Position numbers and translations under genes: made by a program. Below the pieces are notes generated by a model. That model had not been told where the DNA came from and made no database searches. It saw only the letters and a list, made by a program, of their open reading frames with translations. A stretch of DNA of 21,174 nt from Dissophora ornata (taxonomy: Eukaryota; Mortierellomycota; Mortierellomycetes; Mortierellales; Mortierellaceae): the NCBI GenBank assembly GCA_025201705.1, contig MU617160.1, positions 1 through 21,174 of the forward strand, in the 5' to 3' direction. Positions 1 to 10,500 of the stretch are shown in pieces (positions within the stretch are counted from its first letter, which is position 1; the number at the start of each line of letters is the position of its first letter).

Positions 1-1020
1 GAAAAAAAAAAAAAAAAGAGTTGACCCGAAAAGGTTGTCGACAAAACGTGCGCACATGCGATTGTGTGCGTGTGTGCACTGTTTGGACGCTCTCCGTCTC
101 CTTTCGCTCGGTGCCACTGGATTGCTTGCATTATTGTTGTTGTTTGCCACCGATTGCGACTCAGGCTAGGCCGGGCCAGGCGACACAGCCCAGCTGCTGC
201 CCCCTTCTCGTTTCTGTGCTGATCAGTGTCTGACAAGAGTCGAGATCCACTCGCCCGTCGACTCATCGTACCCTCCCCTAATAGCGGACTTTTCTTAGTG
301 TATTGACGCCCCACAGACAATATTATTAGTACTCTTCATTTCCGAGTGTCTAATACGTCTTGCGCAGGCCAAACATCAATCTCCGCATCATCAGTCTCAC
401 CACAGTGACTACATATCCGTCTGCGTGTCTGGAGTGCATGCCGCCATGGCGACTGTGCCATGGATAATGTTTTATTCTCCAATTGCCTGATGCTTGGTAG
501 TGTGAACACCTTGTGCTTTTGCTCTCATGTCCTGTGCTCATTGCAAACAAAAAAAAAGAAAAAAGAAAAAAGCCCATGGCATATATCAATTGCAATCTCT
601 TGCTCATTTGCTAGCGTCCCTTTAGTGGACAAACGAGGCCTTTTTAGAGACAGAGGGATGAAAAAAAAAGTGAGCAAACTCCTTTGGCTCAAGTCGCAAA
701 AAAAGCCAAGAGCATACTGTATGTGGATATAGTCATGCCATGCACCGCCAACCACCGCAAACAAGGCCTTATCTGTCCTGGCCTGTGTTGCCCTGCCTTC
801 CTACACTCAAAAGGTTGTTACAGCAGTGCCACTCACAAGCAGCCTCGGGCATCCTTTCGCCCCACAAACAGATGGCACGCCAATAGGCCGATTTCATACT
901 TCTTCCCATTGACAAAACCGCCGATACTAGTGTTGAATAAGGCTCCTTTCGATTGTCACGATTTCATGACAACATTTAAGACACAGGTGTGTACCATGCT
1001 TTCTTGTTTTCAACAATGCT
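1..1020. other. intergenic stretch, no gene recognised
   Basis: This stretch holds only short open frames with no recognisable protein features. It begins with an A-homopolymer (about 2-17), followed by GT-alternating sequence (about 47-77), a pyrimidine-rich part to about 300, and A-rich runs near 548-570 and 660-670. The last part is the 3' flank of RPN9, which is transcribed leftward. A promoter or 5' leader for a gene beyond the left edge is possible but cannot be shown. Confidence 0.5.
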
Positions 1021-1026
1021 TTTATT
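1021..1026 (-). terminator. poly(A) signal of RPN9
   Basis: The minus strand reads AATAAA about 50 nt after the RPN9 stop codon, at the usual place for a fungal cleavage/polyadenylation signal. Confidence 0.55.
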
Positions 1027-1076
1027 GTCGTTCATTCCGTGCAATGTCATTCTCTGGTCGCGCCTGTTAAACTCCT

Positions 1077-2767
1077 TTAGGCATAGATATCGACAGCCTC
1101 AGCCTCCATCGTGAGCGCAGTCTTCCTCACACTCTCATTCCACGCGACAAGACGCTCCTGCATGCCCTTAATCTGATTCCTGTCAAGGACGCGAGGCTGT
1201 ACCCAGTGTACGCGCACAACAGAGTCCACTTGGTCAATAGTTCCCTTGATCAAACCCAATGACAGTGCCTTCATCACCAGAATCTCGACCTCCTCCAACG
1301 GCAACTTGGTCTCTGACGAAATGGTAGCAAAGGGGATTGAGCGGTTGTCAGAGCTACGCTTGAAGACTGTCTCTGTGAGGGACATCAGGCAGATCTTCTG
1401 GCGCAGAGCAGTAATGTTCGACTGCAAAATGTGCTATTACATAAAAATAGATCAACAGACGGCTTAGCAAGAGACCAAAATCAAGATTCCTGAGATTCCT
1501 GCGCATGGCCTTATATCTTCTCCACTGCAACGATTCATATTATTACCTCCTGAGCAAAGTGTGGTGCAAGGGCTTCGAACTTTCCAATATCGCCGCTGTT
1601 AAACGCAAAGAGCAGGTTCTTTAACCATTCGCGCTCCGTCCCAGCGAGAGACTCCAAAATGGGATGCATCAACTATTGAGAAGAGACGCAGTGTATGAGT
1701 GCGATATTCCTTCTTTCTAATACTTTCATGGCGTCATCATAGAAATCGCGATTTACCAGCTCTCCAAAATTATAGATCGAGTCGCCAAGAAGCGCAGATA
1801 GGGCGAGATCATTTGCTCGGCTAGCCTTTTCGGCCTGGGAAAAGTCATCAATATTCACGCATGCCAAGTACAACAGCGCGTTCTTGTAGTACTTGGCGTA
1901 GTCGGCCTTGATCTGCAGTTCACGAAAATAGGTGTCAATGCCCGATTCAAGAACATAAGCGCGGTCTAGGTCGATGGCTGTTCTTTAAATGCCACGCGTG
2001 AAACGAAGCGGTCAAGATCTGATCAAATCGACATCAGTCTGTTACCTTGTAATAATCTGCAGACACGCGAAGGTAGCTGGCGTTGATCTGGGGGTCGACA
2101 GAGTCGAAGCTATCGAGGTGCTTTGAGCACTCTTCCAGGTCCTTCTTGGTCGAGTCCAGATCGCCCAACAACAATCCAAAATGAGTCGCCTCCATCTTTG
2201 CCAACACATAGGCGTCCCTCGTCTCGTCCTTGTCGACCTTTTCTGTCAAAGTTTTCAAAAATTCTCTGGCCTGCTGGTGGTCTAGAGAGACAAGAGGTGT
2301 GTCCATAAAATATTTTGCGGTGTTAACAGGGTGTCAGCCAACAAAGCTGGGAGACGTTTGATCCGATGCCTGTCCGTCTGCTGAATGTACCTGGAATCTG
2401 TTTTGCGGCAGCAACACCGAGGGTAACCAGCTTGAGCTGACTCATCTTCGCCTCCCAGTCTGAGATAAATTGCTGATAGAGCTCGACCTGGAATGGCCCT
2501 GACTCGGGCTTTGATACGAACTCTTGGACCGCAAGTGTCAACTGATGCCACAACCTAGGGCAACGTGAAGGATGGAAAGGTTAGATGTAGTCAATAGACA
2601 AGTTCCACCGCAGCACAGCCGCATGACAGCATCCAGCAGTGCCGGCGGAATCCATAACCCACATACTTGCGCTCATAGAGGTCCTCGAAGATGTTATAGT
2701 AGTTCTGCAGCTGGGCTGGTGCCTGGCGCTTCTGGGCGGCCAGGAAAAGGGGAATGTCAACCTCCAT
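1077..2767 (-). CDS. RPN9: 26S proteasome regulatory subunit Rpn9 (PSMD13)
   Basis: This is a non-ATPase PCI subunit of the 19S lid, a structural partner in lid assembly that acts in nucleus and cytosol. Six exons are proposed on the minus strand: 2767-2667, 2554-2391, 2281-2046, 1912-1757, 1672-1547 and 1433-1077. All introns are GT..AG and every junction keeps frame. They give 379 aa, against 376 in human PSMD13. Recognisable stretches in order are LWHQLTLAV, EKVDKDETRDAYV, YYKNALLYLACVNI, LLGDSIYNFGEL, LMHPILESLAGTEREWL and FAFNSGDIGKFEAL. The C-terminal PCI winged-helix part follows (CLMSLTETVF, VEILVMKALSLGLIKGTIDQVD, WVQPRVLD, IKGMQERL). The ATG sits in ACAATGG and starts a conserved N-terminus. 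The last acceptor could instead lie at 1422, which would remove four residues in frame. The gene is divergent from the carboxypeptidase. Confidence 0.93.
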
Positions 2768-2915
2768 TGTGTATTGCTGCGTATGTCTAGTGTGGTAGTC
2801 CGGCTGGCGGTGACTTTGTTTGTTCTCGATGTGCTGTCCTAATGCGCGTCTCGGGCAAAGTGTATCCTGGTTCTGAGGAATGGGGTAATGAATAAAGGAT
2901 GCGTTGATGCGCGTC

Positions 2916-2933
2916 CACGTCTGTGAAGACGTG
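2916..2933. promoter_or_regulatory. inverted repeat with two ACGT cores
   Basis: CACGTCT, a GTGA spacer, then AGACGTG form perfect 7-bp inverted arms, each carrying an ACGT core. Fungal bZIP factors (CRE/ATF and Hac1 types) bind ACGT cores. Use as a binding site here is inferred from position only. Confidence 0.35.
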
Positions 2934-2953
2934 TATAGTATCCAGGCGGGGGG

Positions 2954-2961
2954 TGACGTGG
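2954..2961 (+). promoter_or_regulatory. TGACGTGG element (CRE/UPRE-like)
   Basis: TGACGTGG matches the core bound by XBP1/Hac1/ATF6-type bZIP factors. It lies about 190 nt upstream of the start codon of a secreted enzyme, where an unfolded-protein-response element would make sense. A single 8-mer is weak evidence. Confidence 0.3.
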
Positions 2962-3032
2962 ATTAAAGTGTATTCAATTAGAGAGGGTGTTGTCAAATAG
3001 CGCGATATCACGTTACCTTTTTCAATGCACCA

Positions 3033-3050
3033 GTGACCAGAGTGACCAGA
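3033..3050 (+). repeat. tandem 9-mer GTGACCAGA x2
   Basis: Two perfect adjacent copies of GTGACCAGA lie about 100 nt upstream of the carboxypeptidase start codon. It may be a duplicated regulatory half-site or simple slippage. Confidence 0.6.
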
Positions 3051-3147
3051 TGTCTGTGGACCTTCCTCTGTTGCTCTCTTCCTCGTCGCCTAACTGTCTT
3101 TTGATTCCACATTCCTTCTGACTCCATTCGAACAGGCAGCCACACCC

Positions 3148-5309
3148 ATGCGTAGTCTCTGGGCCACGACCTCCCTGGCGCTCTCCTGCGCTGTGCTCTC
3201 GCTAGCATACCCACAGCCCCAGCTCTCATATCAGGATCTGCAGCAGCAGTTTCCCTTTACACGCTTTGATCGTAACACGCACTACGCCGACTCTCAGGCC
3301 GATAGCAGTGGCGAAATCGGCAACTACGCTCGTTTCGATGGCGAGCAGGTCCTCCGTGTTGAGGTCTCCTCGCTTGAGCAGTTGAAGCTGCTGGAGGCAA
3401 CTGTCGAGGTAAATGCACCCTTCTTTCTAGTGACCATAGACTGTCAAACGAAATTAAGGTGCTCGCGTGAGATGCGAGAGCGAGACATGAGAAGACCGCA
3501 ACAGCTACCGACCACTCCCACGGCGCCAATCTTATCGATCGAACGGTTGTCGTTCTTCTCTCCTCCCTTACATCCAACCCGGTTCCTTGTGGGTCGCCTC
3601 ACTCATTTTTCTGTTCTGCCATTTTAGAACCACAATCTTGACCTGTGGTCCAATCTGAGGATTGGATCGGTCGATGTACGCGTTCCTGTCTCCAAGCGGG
3701 AGGCCTTCGAGTCTGAGACTCGCAGCATCCCCTCCGTAGTCATGATACCCAACCTGCAGGACCTCATTCCCACCCAGGCACCAGCAACTCTGCTCCATTC
3801 CTCTCAGAACGATTGGAACTTCACGGACAACTCGTTCTGGTACAACTACCACGACTTGGCAACCCTCAACAACTTTACAGAGAGCATGGTCCAACAGTTC
3901 CCCGACCTTGTCAAACGGGTCTCGATCGGCCATACTTATGAAGGCAGAGAGGTCTTTGGCATGTCGATTCATGGGTACAAGCCCAAGGATCACAGACTAA
4001 ATTTAGCCGACAATGCTGTCGAAGTGGATGGTGATGAAGAACTCGAAGAACACGACGAGCTGGCCCGTTCGTGGTGGTTTAGGCTCTTCGACTTTTCTAA
4101 GCGATCTATCCAGAAGCCATCCAAGCCAAAGAAGAATCCCAAAGCCATTGTCATCCATGCGGGACAGCATGCCAGAGGTAAAGGCAAAAAGTGTCACAAC
4201 ACCACAGAAAAAAAAAGAAAAAAATCCCACGGAGGGCTCACACCACTTTCCGCAACGTAACTGTCGTTATCGATGTCGCGTGTGTGCAAATTCGTGCATG
4301 GTAACACATGACTCAGGAATATCTTCTTTTTCATTCTTCCCGTCTTTCTCATCTGTCCGCTATACATGTGAATAGAATGGATTGGTCCCGCTGTAGTCAC
4401 TTACATCGCCAAGGAACTCATCCTGGGCTATCAGCATAATAAGAAGATCACTCGATTGGTAGATCAGTTCGAGTTTGTGATTGTGCCAGTGCTTAATGCA
4501 GATGGCTATGTCTTCACCTGGGAGAACAACCGAATGTGGAGAAAAAACCGACAGCCGACGTCGGTTCCCTTCTGCCCTGGCACTGTAAGGGTGTTGTGTT
4601 GCGCTGCTTCAAGTCACCGCTATGATACAATTCCGCGTTCCTCCAAGCAACCTAACATCAGATGTGTTTCATTGTATCTACCCAGGATACCAACCGTAAC
4701 TGGGGCTACATGTGGAATACCGGCGGAAGTTCAAGTAATCCATGCAATGAGGGCTACCATGGAACAGAAGCCTTTTCTGCACAGGAGTCCAAGATGATGT
4801 CTGATTTCATTCACGAGCGCAAGAACGTGGTCGCCTACATTGATTTTCATGCGTATTCTCAACTCTGGATGACACCCTTTGGTGGAGACTGCGACCATGT
4901 CCCCAAGGATGACGAGGATATCATGGAAGGCGCTATGGGCGCAGCAAAGGCGTTGCATGCTGTCAATGGGAAAAAGTTCGTTGTGGGCAGTATTTGTAAC
5001 GTGATTTATCAGGCCAGCGGCGGATCTATTGACTGGTAAGTCGTAATTCATACCTTTGTTGATGTCCATGCAGACAAGCAAATACAACCTAATGCCTTGC
5101 TCAAATCGCTGGGGGAAAATAATGGTAGGACATATGCGGAAGGCAAGGTCAAGTACTCGTATGGAGTCGAGCTGAGAGACACAGGACTCCATGGCTTCCT
5201 CCTACCCGAGTCGGAGATCCTTCCGTCGTCTGAGGAGACCCTTGCAGGGGTGATGTACCTTGCCAACTTTATCCGCAAACGTGAGAAGCAGTGGGGTTAT
5301 ATGGTCTAG
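3148..5309 (+). CDS. secreted zinc metallocarboxypeptidase, M14A (carboxypeptidase A type)
   Basis: The predicted enzyme is a secreted zymogen that removes C-terminal residues from peptides. Exons are 3148-3408, 3628-4177, 4376-4584, 4686-5035 and 5129-5309 (516 aa), all with GT..AG introns. Residues 1-20 form a signal peptide. An M14 activation peptide follows (to about 130), then the catalytic domain. By comparison with bovine CPA, the zinc ligands are H268, E271 (HAREW, created exactly by splicing) and H395. Substrate-binding residues are R326, N343, R344 and Y448, the likely disulfide is C337-C360, and the general base is E471 in VELRDTG. The residue matching CPA Ile255 is I455, which predicts preference for hydrophobic or aromatic C-termini. 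The catalytic Glu argues against an ECM14-type pseudoenzyme. Unusual is a charged insertion of about 54 residues (204-257) just before the HAREW strand. Confidence 0.93.
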
Positions 5310-5393
5310 ACCACAGATCTCTTGGTAACATATCGGAGCCAAGACGCATCGTGTCTGCTTATAGTATATTGTACTTTTGTGATTAATAACATA

Positions 5394-5399
5394 AATAAA
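5394..5399 (+). terminator. poly(A) signal of the carboxypeptidase gene
   Basis: AATAAA lies 85 nt after the stop codon, inside an AT-rich stretch, as expected for the 3' end of this transcript. Confidence 0.55.
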
Positions 5400-6284
5400 C
5401 ATGTGTACGACATTGGCGCTCTTCATGTCAGGGTCTCTATTTTGTGGCGGGCATATATTGATGTTGCAGCAGCAGCAAAATGAAGACGGGATGACTACTC
5501 ATATCACCTGCGAGTATGCATGTCTAATGCATGCACGAAGAGCCCTATGGAGAGCGACAATTGCAACTGTCCGCAAACAGTTTCCCACCATCACGATCCC
5601 TTTCCGGCTATTTCTGGCATACAGTAACAACACAGGTACTCTCTTTGGTTATGTTGTTCAGTCGCACGTTGTGAGGGTTGGAGTGGACTATTTGTCAAAG
5701 TCCATGCGATTAACGTGTGAGCTGTTTGGGCTATTCAAGAGAGCAACAATAGCACATGAAAGTCGCGCTTCTACTTTGGCATGTCTCCACAGGCTATTAA
5801 CGAAGCACAAACAAGAGCCGTGCCGCACTGACTACAGGACAAAAGAGCATGCGTCTTCAGGGTCGAACTCAGAGAATATGATTCCATTATAGTATCTACT
5901 CTTTCTGGCGGTGAACGACTCACTTTTATTTTTTATGTCTCTCTCCTGAATCTCGATCGATCGCGAATTTCCGCAGCGATTTCCCTCCAAAAAAAAATGA
6001 TGATGATGACGGGATCGATGTAGGAGTATGTAAGGTAAGGGGGTTGTGTATTGTCCATGCATGAGCCGTTTGCGCATTTTTTTTTGCCGCTCATACCAGT
6101 CTTAACCCCAACAATACGACCACAACGAGAACCGAGCTCTGACCCGCACGCACGCTATTGCTCTCAATAATTACGTGGAAGGAGAGGGCAGGGGCAGTGA
6201 GAGAGTGAACCGTAGATCGGGGGAATATACTCGGACGTTGATTATTGTCGTTGAATTATCCGTTTCCAACGCCCGCTTTGATAA

Positions 6285-6299
6285 GTACACACCGCCCGT
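6285..6299 (+). other. 15-mer identical to the conserved 3' region of SSU rRNA
   Basis: GTACACACCGCCCGT is the near-universal sequence close to the 3' end of small-subunit rRNA. Similarity stops right after it: the sequence goes on GAGTTG rather than CGCTACTACC. It is therefore at most a fragment or a chance match, not an rRNA gene. Confidence 0.4.
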
Positions 6300-6722
6300 G
6301 AGTTGTCGTTATCACTGACTATGGATCGCTCGCTGTGTGGAAGGAACCTGAAACCGGTTGCAGCTTATTCCCTAGTAAAACGCTAGACAGTCGGCGCCTG
6401 TATTTCAATGCGTACCACTCGATAGGCGCGCTTGAAGATAATCACCCGCACCTCACTCAAGATACAACACGGGACTAGCATTTGTATGAAAGAGGTCAGT
6501 GAACACCATTGGGCGTAAAGGTATCGTTCGGTGGCACTCCTCGTCCCCTGGTTCAGGGTGGTTGCTCGCGTGTGCAGGAGCAGCGCAATTTGCTGTCCTT
6601 TCGCAGCCAATCCGAACAGCCACCAGACTTTTTTTTTTGTTTTCTGTTCCACTCCGGTAGTTCGCCTGTTTGCTATGTGTCAAATAAGGCTGACAACAAA
6701 CAAACAATGATGTATTGAAGGA

Positions 6723-6739
6723 AGTACCGAGGCGGTACT
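6723..6739. repeat. short inverted repeat AGTACCG-AGG-CGGTACT
   Basis: Perfect 7-bp arms are separated by 3 nt. This is the size of a dimeric transcription-factor site, but the function is unknown. It lies about 860 nt upstream of the receptor A start codon. Confidence 0.5.
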
Positions 6740-6882
6740 GAAGCCAATAGGCTACTGTATGAGATCTGAATAGACTTAGAGTAGCATGACCACACAAGCC
6801 GATGTGGGGGAGGGAGGAGGCGGACATGCGTGTGGGGCAGGCACCAAGCAGGTATCGCCCTCAGTCGTAGAGGAGCGGTGCT

Positions 6883-6903
6883 TGTTTACTGTTTACTGTT
6901 TAC
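6883..6903 (+). promoter_or_regulatory. three tandem TGTTTAC heptamers (forkhead-like sites)
   Basis: TGTTTAC is repeated three times without a gap. It matches the core recognised by forkhead-family factors. The array is about 700 nt upstream of receptor A. It may be a clustered regulatory site or a short microsatellite, since head-to-tail 7-bp spacing is too tight for three proteins to bind at once. Confidence 0.4.
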
Positions 6904-7212
6904 CGTAGTCTACTTTGGATGGAGAACCAGAATAGCAGATGCAAGCAGAAGGAAAACAATATACTTCGGCATGTGCAAACAAGTCAACGGATTCACATTC
7001 AGTATGCACGCACTGTTTGAACGAGTGCTAGTGTGAGAGCAAAAAGAAAGGGGGACAGGGCGTATACATGCAAGGTCGTGTTCGTGGAGGTCAGGGTGTG
7101 CAACATTCAAACCGATGCCAGTCAATATGTGTGTATGTCTGTGTGTCTTCGAAGAACAGCCCTGACACAGGAACTGGAGCAAGAGTAGGACAAGAAGAGC
7201 TGTAATTGCGCC

Positions 7213-7520
7213 GACCTGTCCTTCTTTCTTCCGCTCCTCTCTCGAGACTTTTCATTTCTCTTCTTCTCTTTCTTCTCTTTCTTCTCTTCGACGCTCTCTC
7301 CATACGTCCGTATCCCCTCCGCACCTCTCCCCACAGTGCTTCTCAATGCCTCCACACTCTCGTTAGCAACATCCCAACTTCCTCACCTCTGTACATACCG
7401 AACTTGATACAAGCCCACCATCGTCAATACCCTTTCTTCTTCCACTTCTCTGATACCCCTTGGCCTCTTCCTCCTCTCTCACATCCCTCTCTGCCAATCA
7501 AGTGCGTTACGCCCTAGTTC
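7213..7520 (+). promoter_or_regulatory. pyrimidine-rich leader/core promoter of receptor A
   Basis: About 300 nt are strongly C/T-biased on the coding strand and end some 80 nt before the start codon. CT-rich tracts are common just upstream of, or within, fungal 5' leaders. The tract includes three perfect copies of the 9-mer TTCTTCTCT at 7261-7287. No transcription start can be fixed from sequence. Confidence 0.4.
7261..7287 (+). repeat. TTCTTCTCT x3 minisatellite
   Basis: Three perfect tandem copies of a 9-mer lie inside the pyrimidine-rich leader of receptor A. Length variation between strains would be expected. Confidence 0.7.
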
Positions 7521-7599
7521 AACACTGGGTTTTTCCCGACTCTCGCTGCTACATTTTAGGTTTCCCGCACACTGTTTCCTCCACATTTCATATTAAAGC

Positions 7600-10500
7600 A
7601 TGGTCAGGCTCGCAAAGTCCTTTGTGGGCAGTATCCTGGTGATGGGCATGCTCCTCTCTGGAGCTGTAGCTGCACCCACAACCACAGCCACAGCTACAAC
7701 CACAAAGAATGTAGCCACCACAACCGTTACCTCAGCAGCAGCAGCCACAACAGACTTCATTCTCCCAACTCTCTCAACTACTGCACCAGCTACCGCGACC
7801 ACGACCACTGGAACTAGCAACTCGACGTTGACAAGCTGCCCTGGTCCATTGATCCCCAACACGATGGGTCTTCAGATCCCAACGTGCCTGGGATCTTGTT
7901 GCATCAAATGCCCTGCGGTTAACAGCCTCTATGAACCGCACAAGGTGGACAACGTGCTACAGGCGGCGTATATTACGAGGCAGGTGTCGTTGGGGACGTC
8001 AGTCTTTATGGCGATCTCGTACTTGGTTTTGCCAGGCAAGCGCTCTCAACCGCACATCTCAGTCTTGTTCTTGACAGTGTCACTGTCACTTTGGTATGCT
8101 GCATTTGATGTGATGCCAGGAGTCTCGAACTCTTGCATCAACGACTTTGAGCAGTCGACTGGACACAACTCGAGACTGTGTGGCATCCAGGGCGTGCTGA
8201 TTATCTACTTGACTCAGACCAGTGCCCTCTGGTGTTCACTGTTGATTTATAAATTGCATATGGTAAGCACCGCAGGATAGCAATGCAAGCATTCCCTGTC
8301 GTAATGTTCCCTTTGCCGCTCGGTGATTTTCAACTTTCTACTTTATGAAACACATCACTCTGGACCATTTTGTGTGGTTTTTCTTCCCTGTTATACACCA
8401 CGCCTTATCCATTCTATCGCCTTTCCCACTCCCTTCCTTCCCTCGCTCTCAATGTATTGGTCGCAATTTCAGATATCGCCCCCAGAATTCGGCGCAACTA
8501 TATAATGTCGCTCGTTATCTGGATAACGACGCGAGGCCACTAACCGAGAACTCAAAAAAAACAACAACATATATGCTGAAAAATACGTATGAGAGCATGA
8601 GAGTTTTTTTCTTCTTTTTCTGTTTTCTTTTTGAGAGCACCACTAGTTTGCCTTTTCAAAGACGACACTTGTGCAATGATTTGTGCCTTGCTCCACTTTG
8701 TCTCCCAGCGCCACATTAACCTTAAAAATATCTCTCCCTCCACCTTTTCCCTCTCTTTTCTCCACTCCGATATGAAATAACAGCTGGCAGTTTGGCGCTC
8801 GAACTGGATCGATATGTACTATGGTTGGTTCACAGGTGTTTGTTGGGTCTTGCCCCTGGCCTTTGCAATCCCTGTGGCGGTCAAGAACTTGGCAGAGTAC
8901 CCCGGCATCGGATTCAGTTGTCTAGTCAGCAACGCCAACCTAAACACGTATCTATTCTATCCCACTGCCGTCTACATGTATCCCGCCATGATGTGCCACG
9001 TCGTCACCGTTGGAAAGATGATTCATGTAAGTTTTGGTTTGGTTTGTGATTGTTTGGTATGGGAAAAATACACCCTATTGGTTTTGAGAATGCATCGACC
9101 ATGTGGCTGTGCTCTGAAACCCATTTCTGACATTGACGTGATATTGCTCTCTACACAGTTGGCAGTGATGTCTTCCAAGGTCGATACGGGTCTCTCGCAG
9201 CTGTCGGCCAATGCCAAAATGAAGTTCACGACGACCATGCAGGCTAAGCGTCTCCTTCGCGGTCAGTGGCGTCCAGCCATGATGATGGCTAGCGTCATGT
9301 CCTCGCTCACGGTCTTCTGGCTCTTCTACTTCATCGATGCCCATCGCATTGCCAATGTGGGTCCCACCACACCCTGGCTCCAGCAATGGGTCGTGTGTGT
9401 GATGACCTATGGTGCGCAGGGCAAATCCTCTGACGAGACTCAGACTTTGTGCGCCAAAGGAACAGCCCCTCATTTGCCATCGATCCCCTGGTTCACGGCT
9501 GCGGAGATGTTGTTGGCGATCATCGGTATTGTAGTCGGAGGCATCTTCATCTCCAAATCCGAATTCTGGGAGGAATGGGCCTATTTGCTGTCCAACCTAA
9601 TCCGCCGTGGCAAGACCGGAAGTGGTTCTTTGCGAGGCAGAAGCTCACCCGATGAAGGGGGTTCGAGCGCGCCTCCCCATATCGTTAACAAACATCAGCA
9701 GCCACTGGATGACAGAAAGGGAATCCCTTCTGGTATGATGAGAAGCAACAGCAAGGCAAGCCTGAATGAACCAACTGGCACTCAGTGGTACGATATGGAT
9801 GACCTGCTGGACAGGGAATATGATGAGAACGGCAACCGACGTCTTCAGAGGAGCATGAGCAGCGGATCTCGATCGGGCATGGCCATAAACCCCGGTCCCT
9901 ACCCAATCTCGGAACCCCCACGTTACAATACCTTCGATACGGCAGGCGGAGATATTCTTTACAGACCTCCTGCACAAGACCCCACATCTTCGCACTGGTC
10001 CCCTAGCGCACAGACTCTGGCTACCCCTGGTAAGGCTTACTTCGGTGGAAGTGATCACGACCGATTTGTCGAGCAGCCCGTGGTCCCAAGTCCTGTGCCA
10101 AGGACGCCCAAGCAGAGCAACAGTCAACCCATCTTCCTGTCCAGCCCTAAAATCAGCTCCTCACCCGCCTCGCCTATTTCGCCAACCGGTCGTGGCAATG
10201 GCTCCCTCTCGCCAATGCCTTCTCGATCTCGATCGCCTCCTGTACAGAGAGCGAATCTAATCGAATCTGGCCCCATTATTGCGGTAGCTACGCGTGGCTC
10301 CCCTGCACAGGCTTACCAACAACCGACATCGTCGTACCCATCATCACCTGCCTCGCAAAAGCAAAGGGCAGAGCTCTACAACTCGAATGGCAGCGGCGAT
10401 CAGATTATGGTCGCGTCCCGGGAGAGTGTCGGCATCAGCGTGCCGAGCAGCAGGGCCGGTACAAGCAACATGAGGATCAACACTGTGCAAGCAAATGCAC

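Larger units (their letters stand above)
2768..3147. promoter_or_regulatory. divergent promoter region between RPN9 and carboxypeptidase
   Basis: These 380 nt separate two divergently transcribed start codons, so they must carry both 5' leaders and at least part of both promoters. They contain an ACGT-core inverted repeat (2916-2933), a TGACGTGG element (2954-2961) and a 9-nt tandem repeat (3033-3050), each listed separately. Confidence 0.6.
5400..7205. other. long intergenic region, no convincing gene
   Basis: About 1.8 kb lies between the carboxypeptidase 3' end and the pyrimidine-rich leader of receptor A. The longest open frame on the plus strand (5401-5892) overlaps the poly(A) signal and lacks family features, and open frames on the other strand are short and Cys/His/Arg-rich. 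Noted items are T and A homopolymers near 5990 and 6080, an rRNA-like 15-mer at 6285-6299, an inverted repeat at 6723-6739 and a triple TGTTTAC at 6883-6903. It probably holds the distal promoter of receptor A and possibly an unrecognised noncoding RNA. Confidence 0.45.

Noticed and set aside
143..151. TTTGCCACC, the complement of the yeast proteasome control element GGTGGCAAA
   Set aside because: It is about 2.6 kb from the RPN9 start, beyond its 3' end, and Rpn4-type control is not established in this fungal lineage. A single 9-mer match is likely chance.
684..1070. 128-codon open frame on the plus strand
   Set aside because: Cys/Phe/His-rich with no domain features, no splice context, and it overlaps the 3' flank and poly(A) signal of RPN9.
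5401..5892. 163-codon open frame on the plus strand downstream of the carboxypeptidase
   Set aside because: It starts right after the AATAAA signal, shows no family motif or low-complexity signature of a real protein, and has no obvious promoter.
5997..6141. C/D-box snoRNA-like signals (ATGATGATGATGA and a later CTGA)
   Set aside because: The boxes are about 140 nt apart with no terminal stem, and the TGA repeat is simple sequence.
9075..9473. 132-codon minus-strand frame inside receptor A
   Set aside because: Antisense shadow of exons encoding a well-supported seven-TM protein, crossing an intron.
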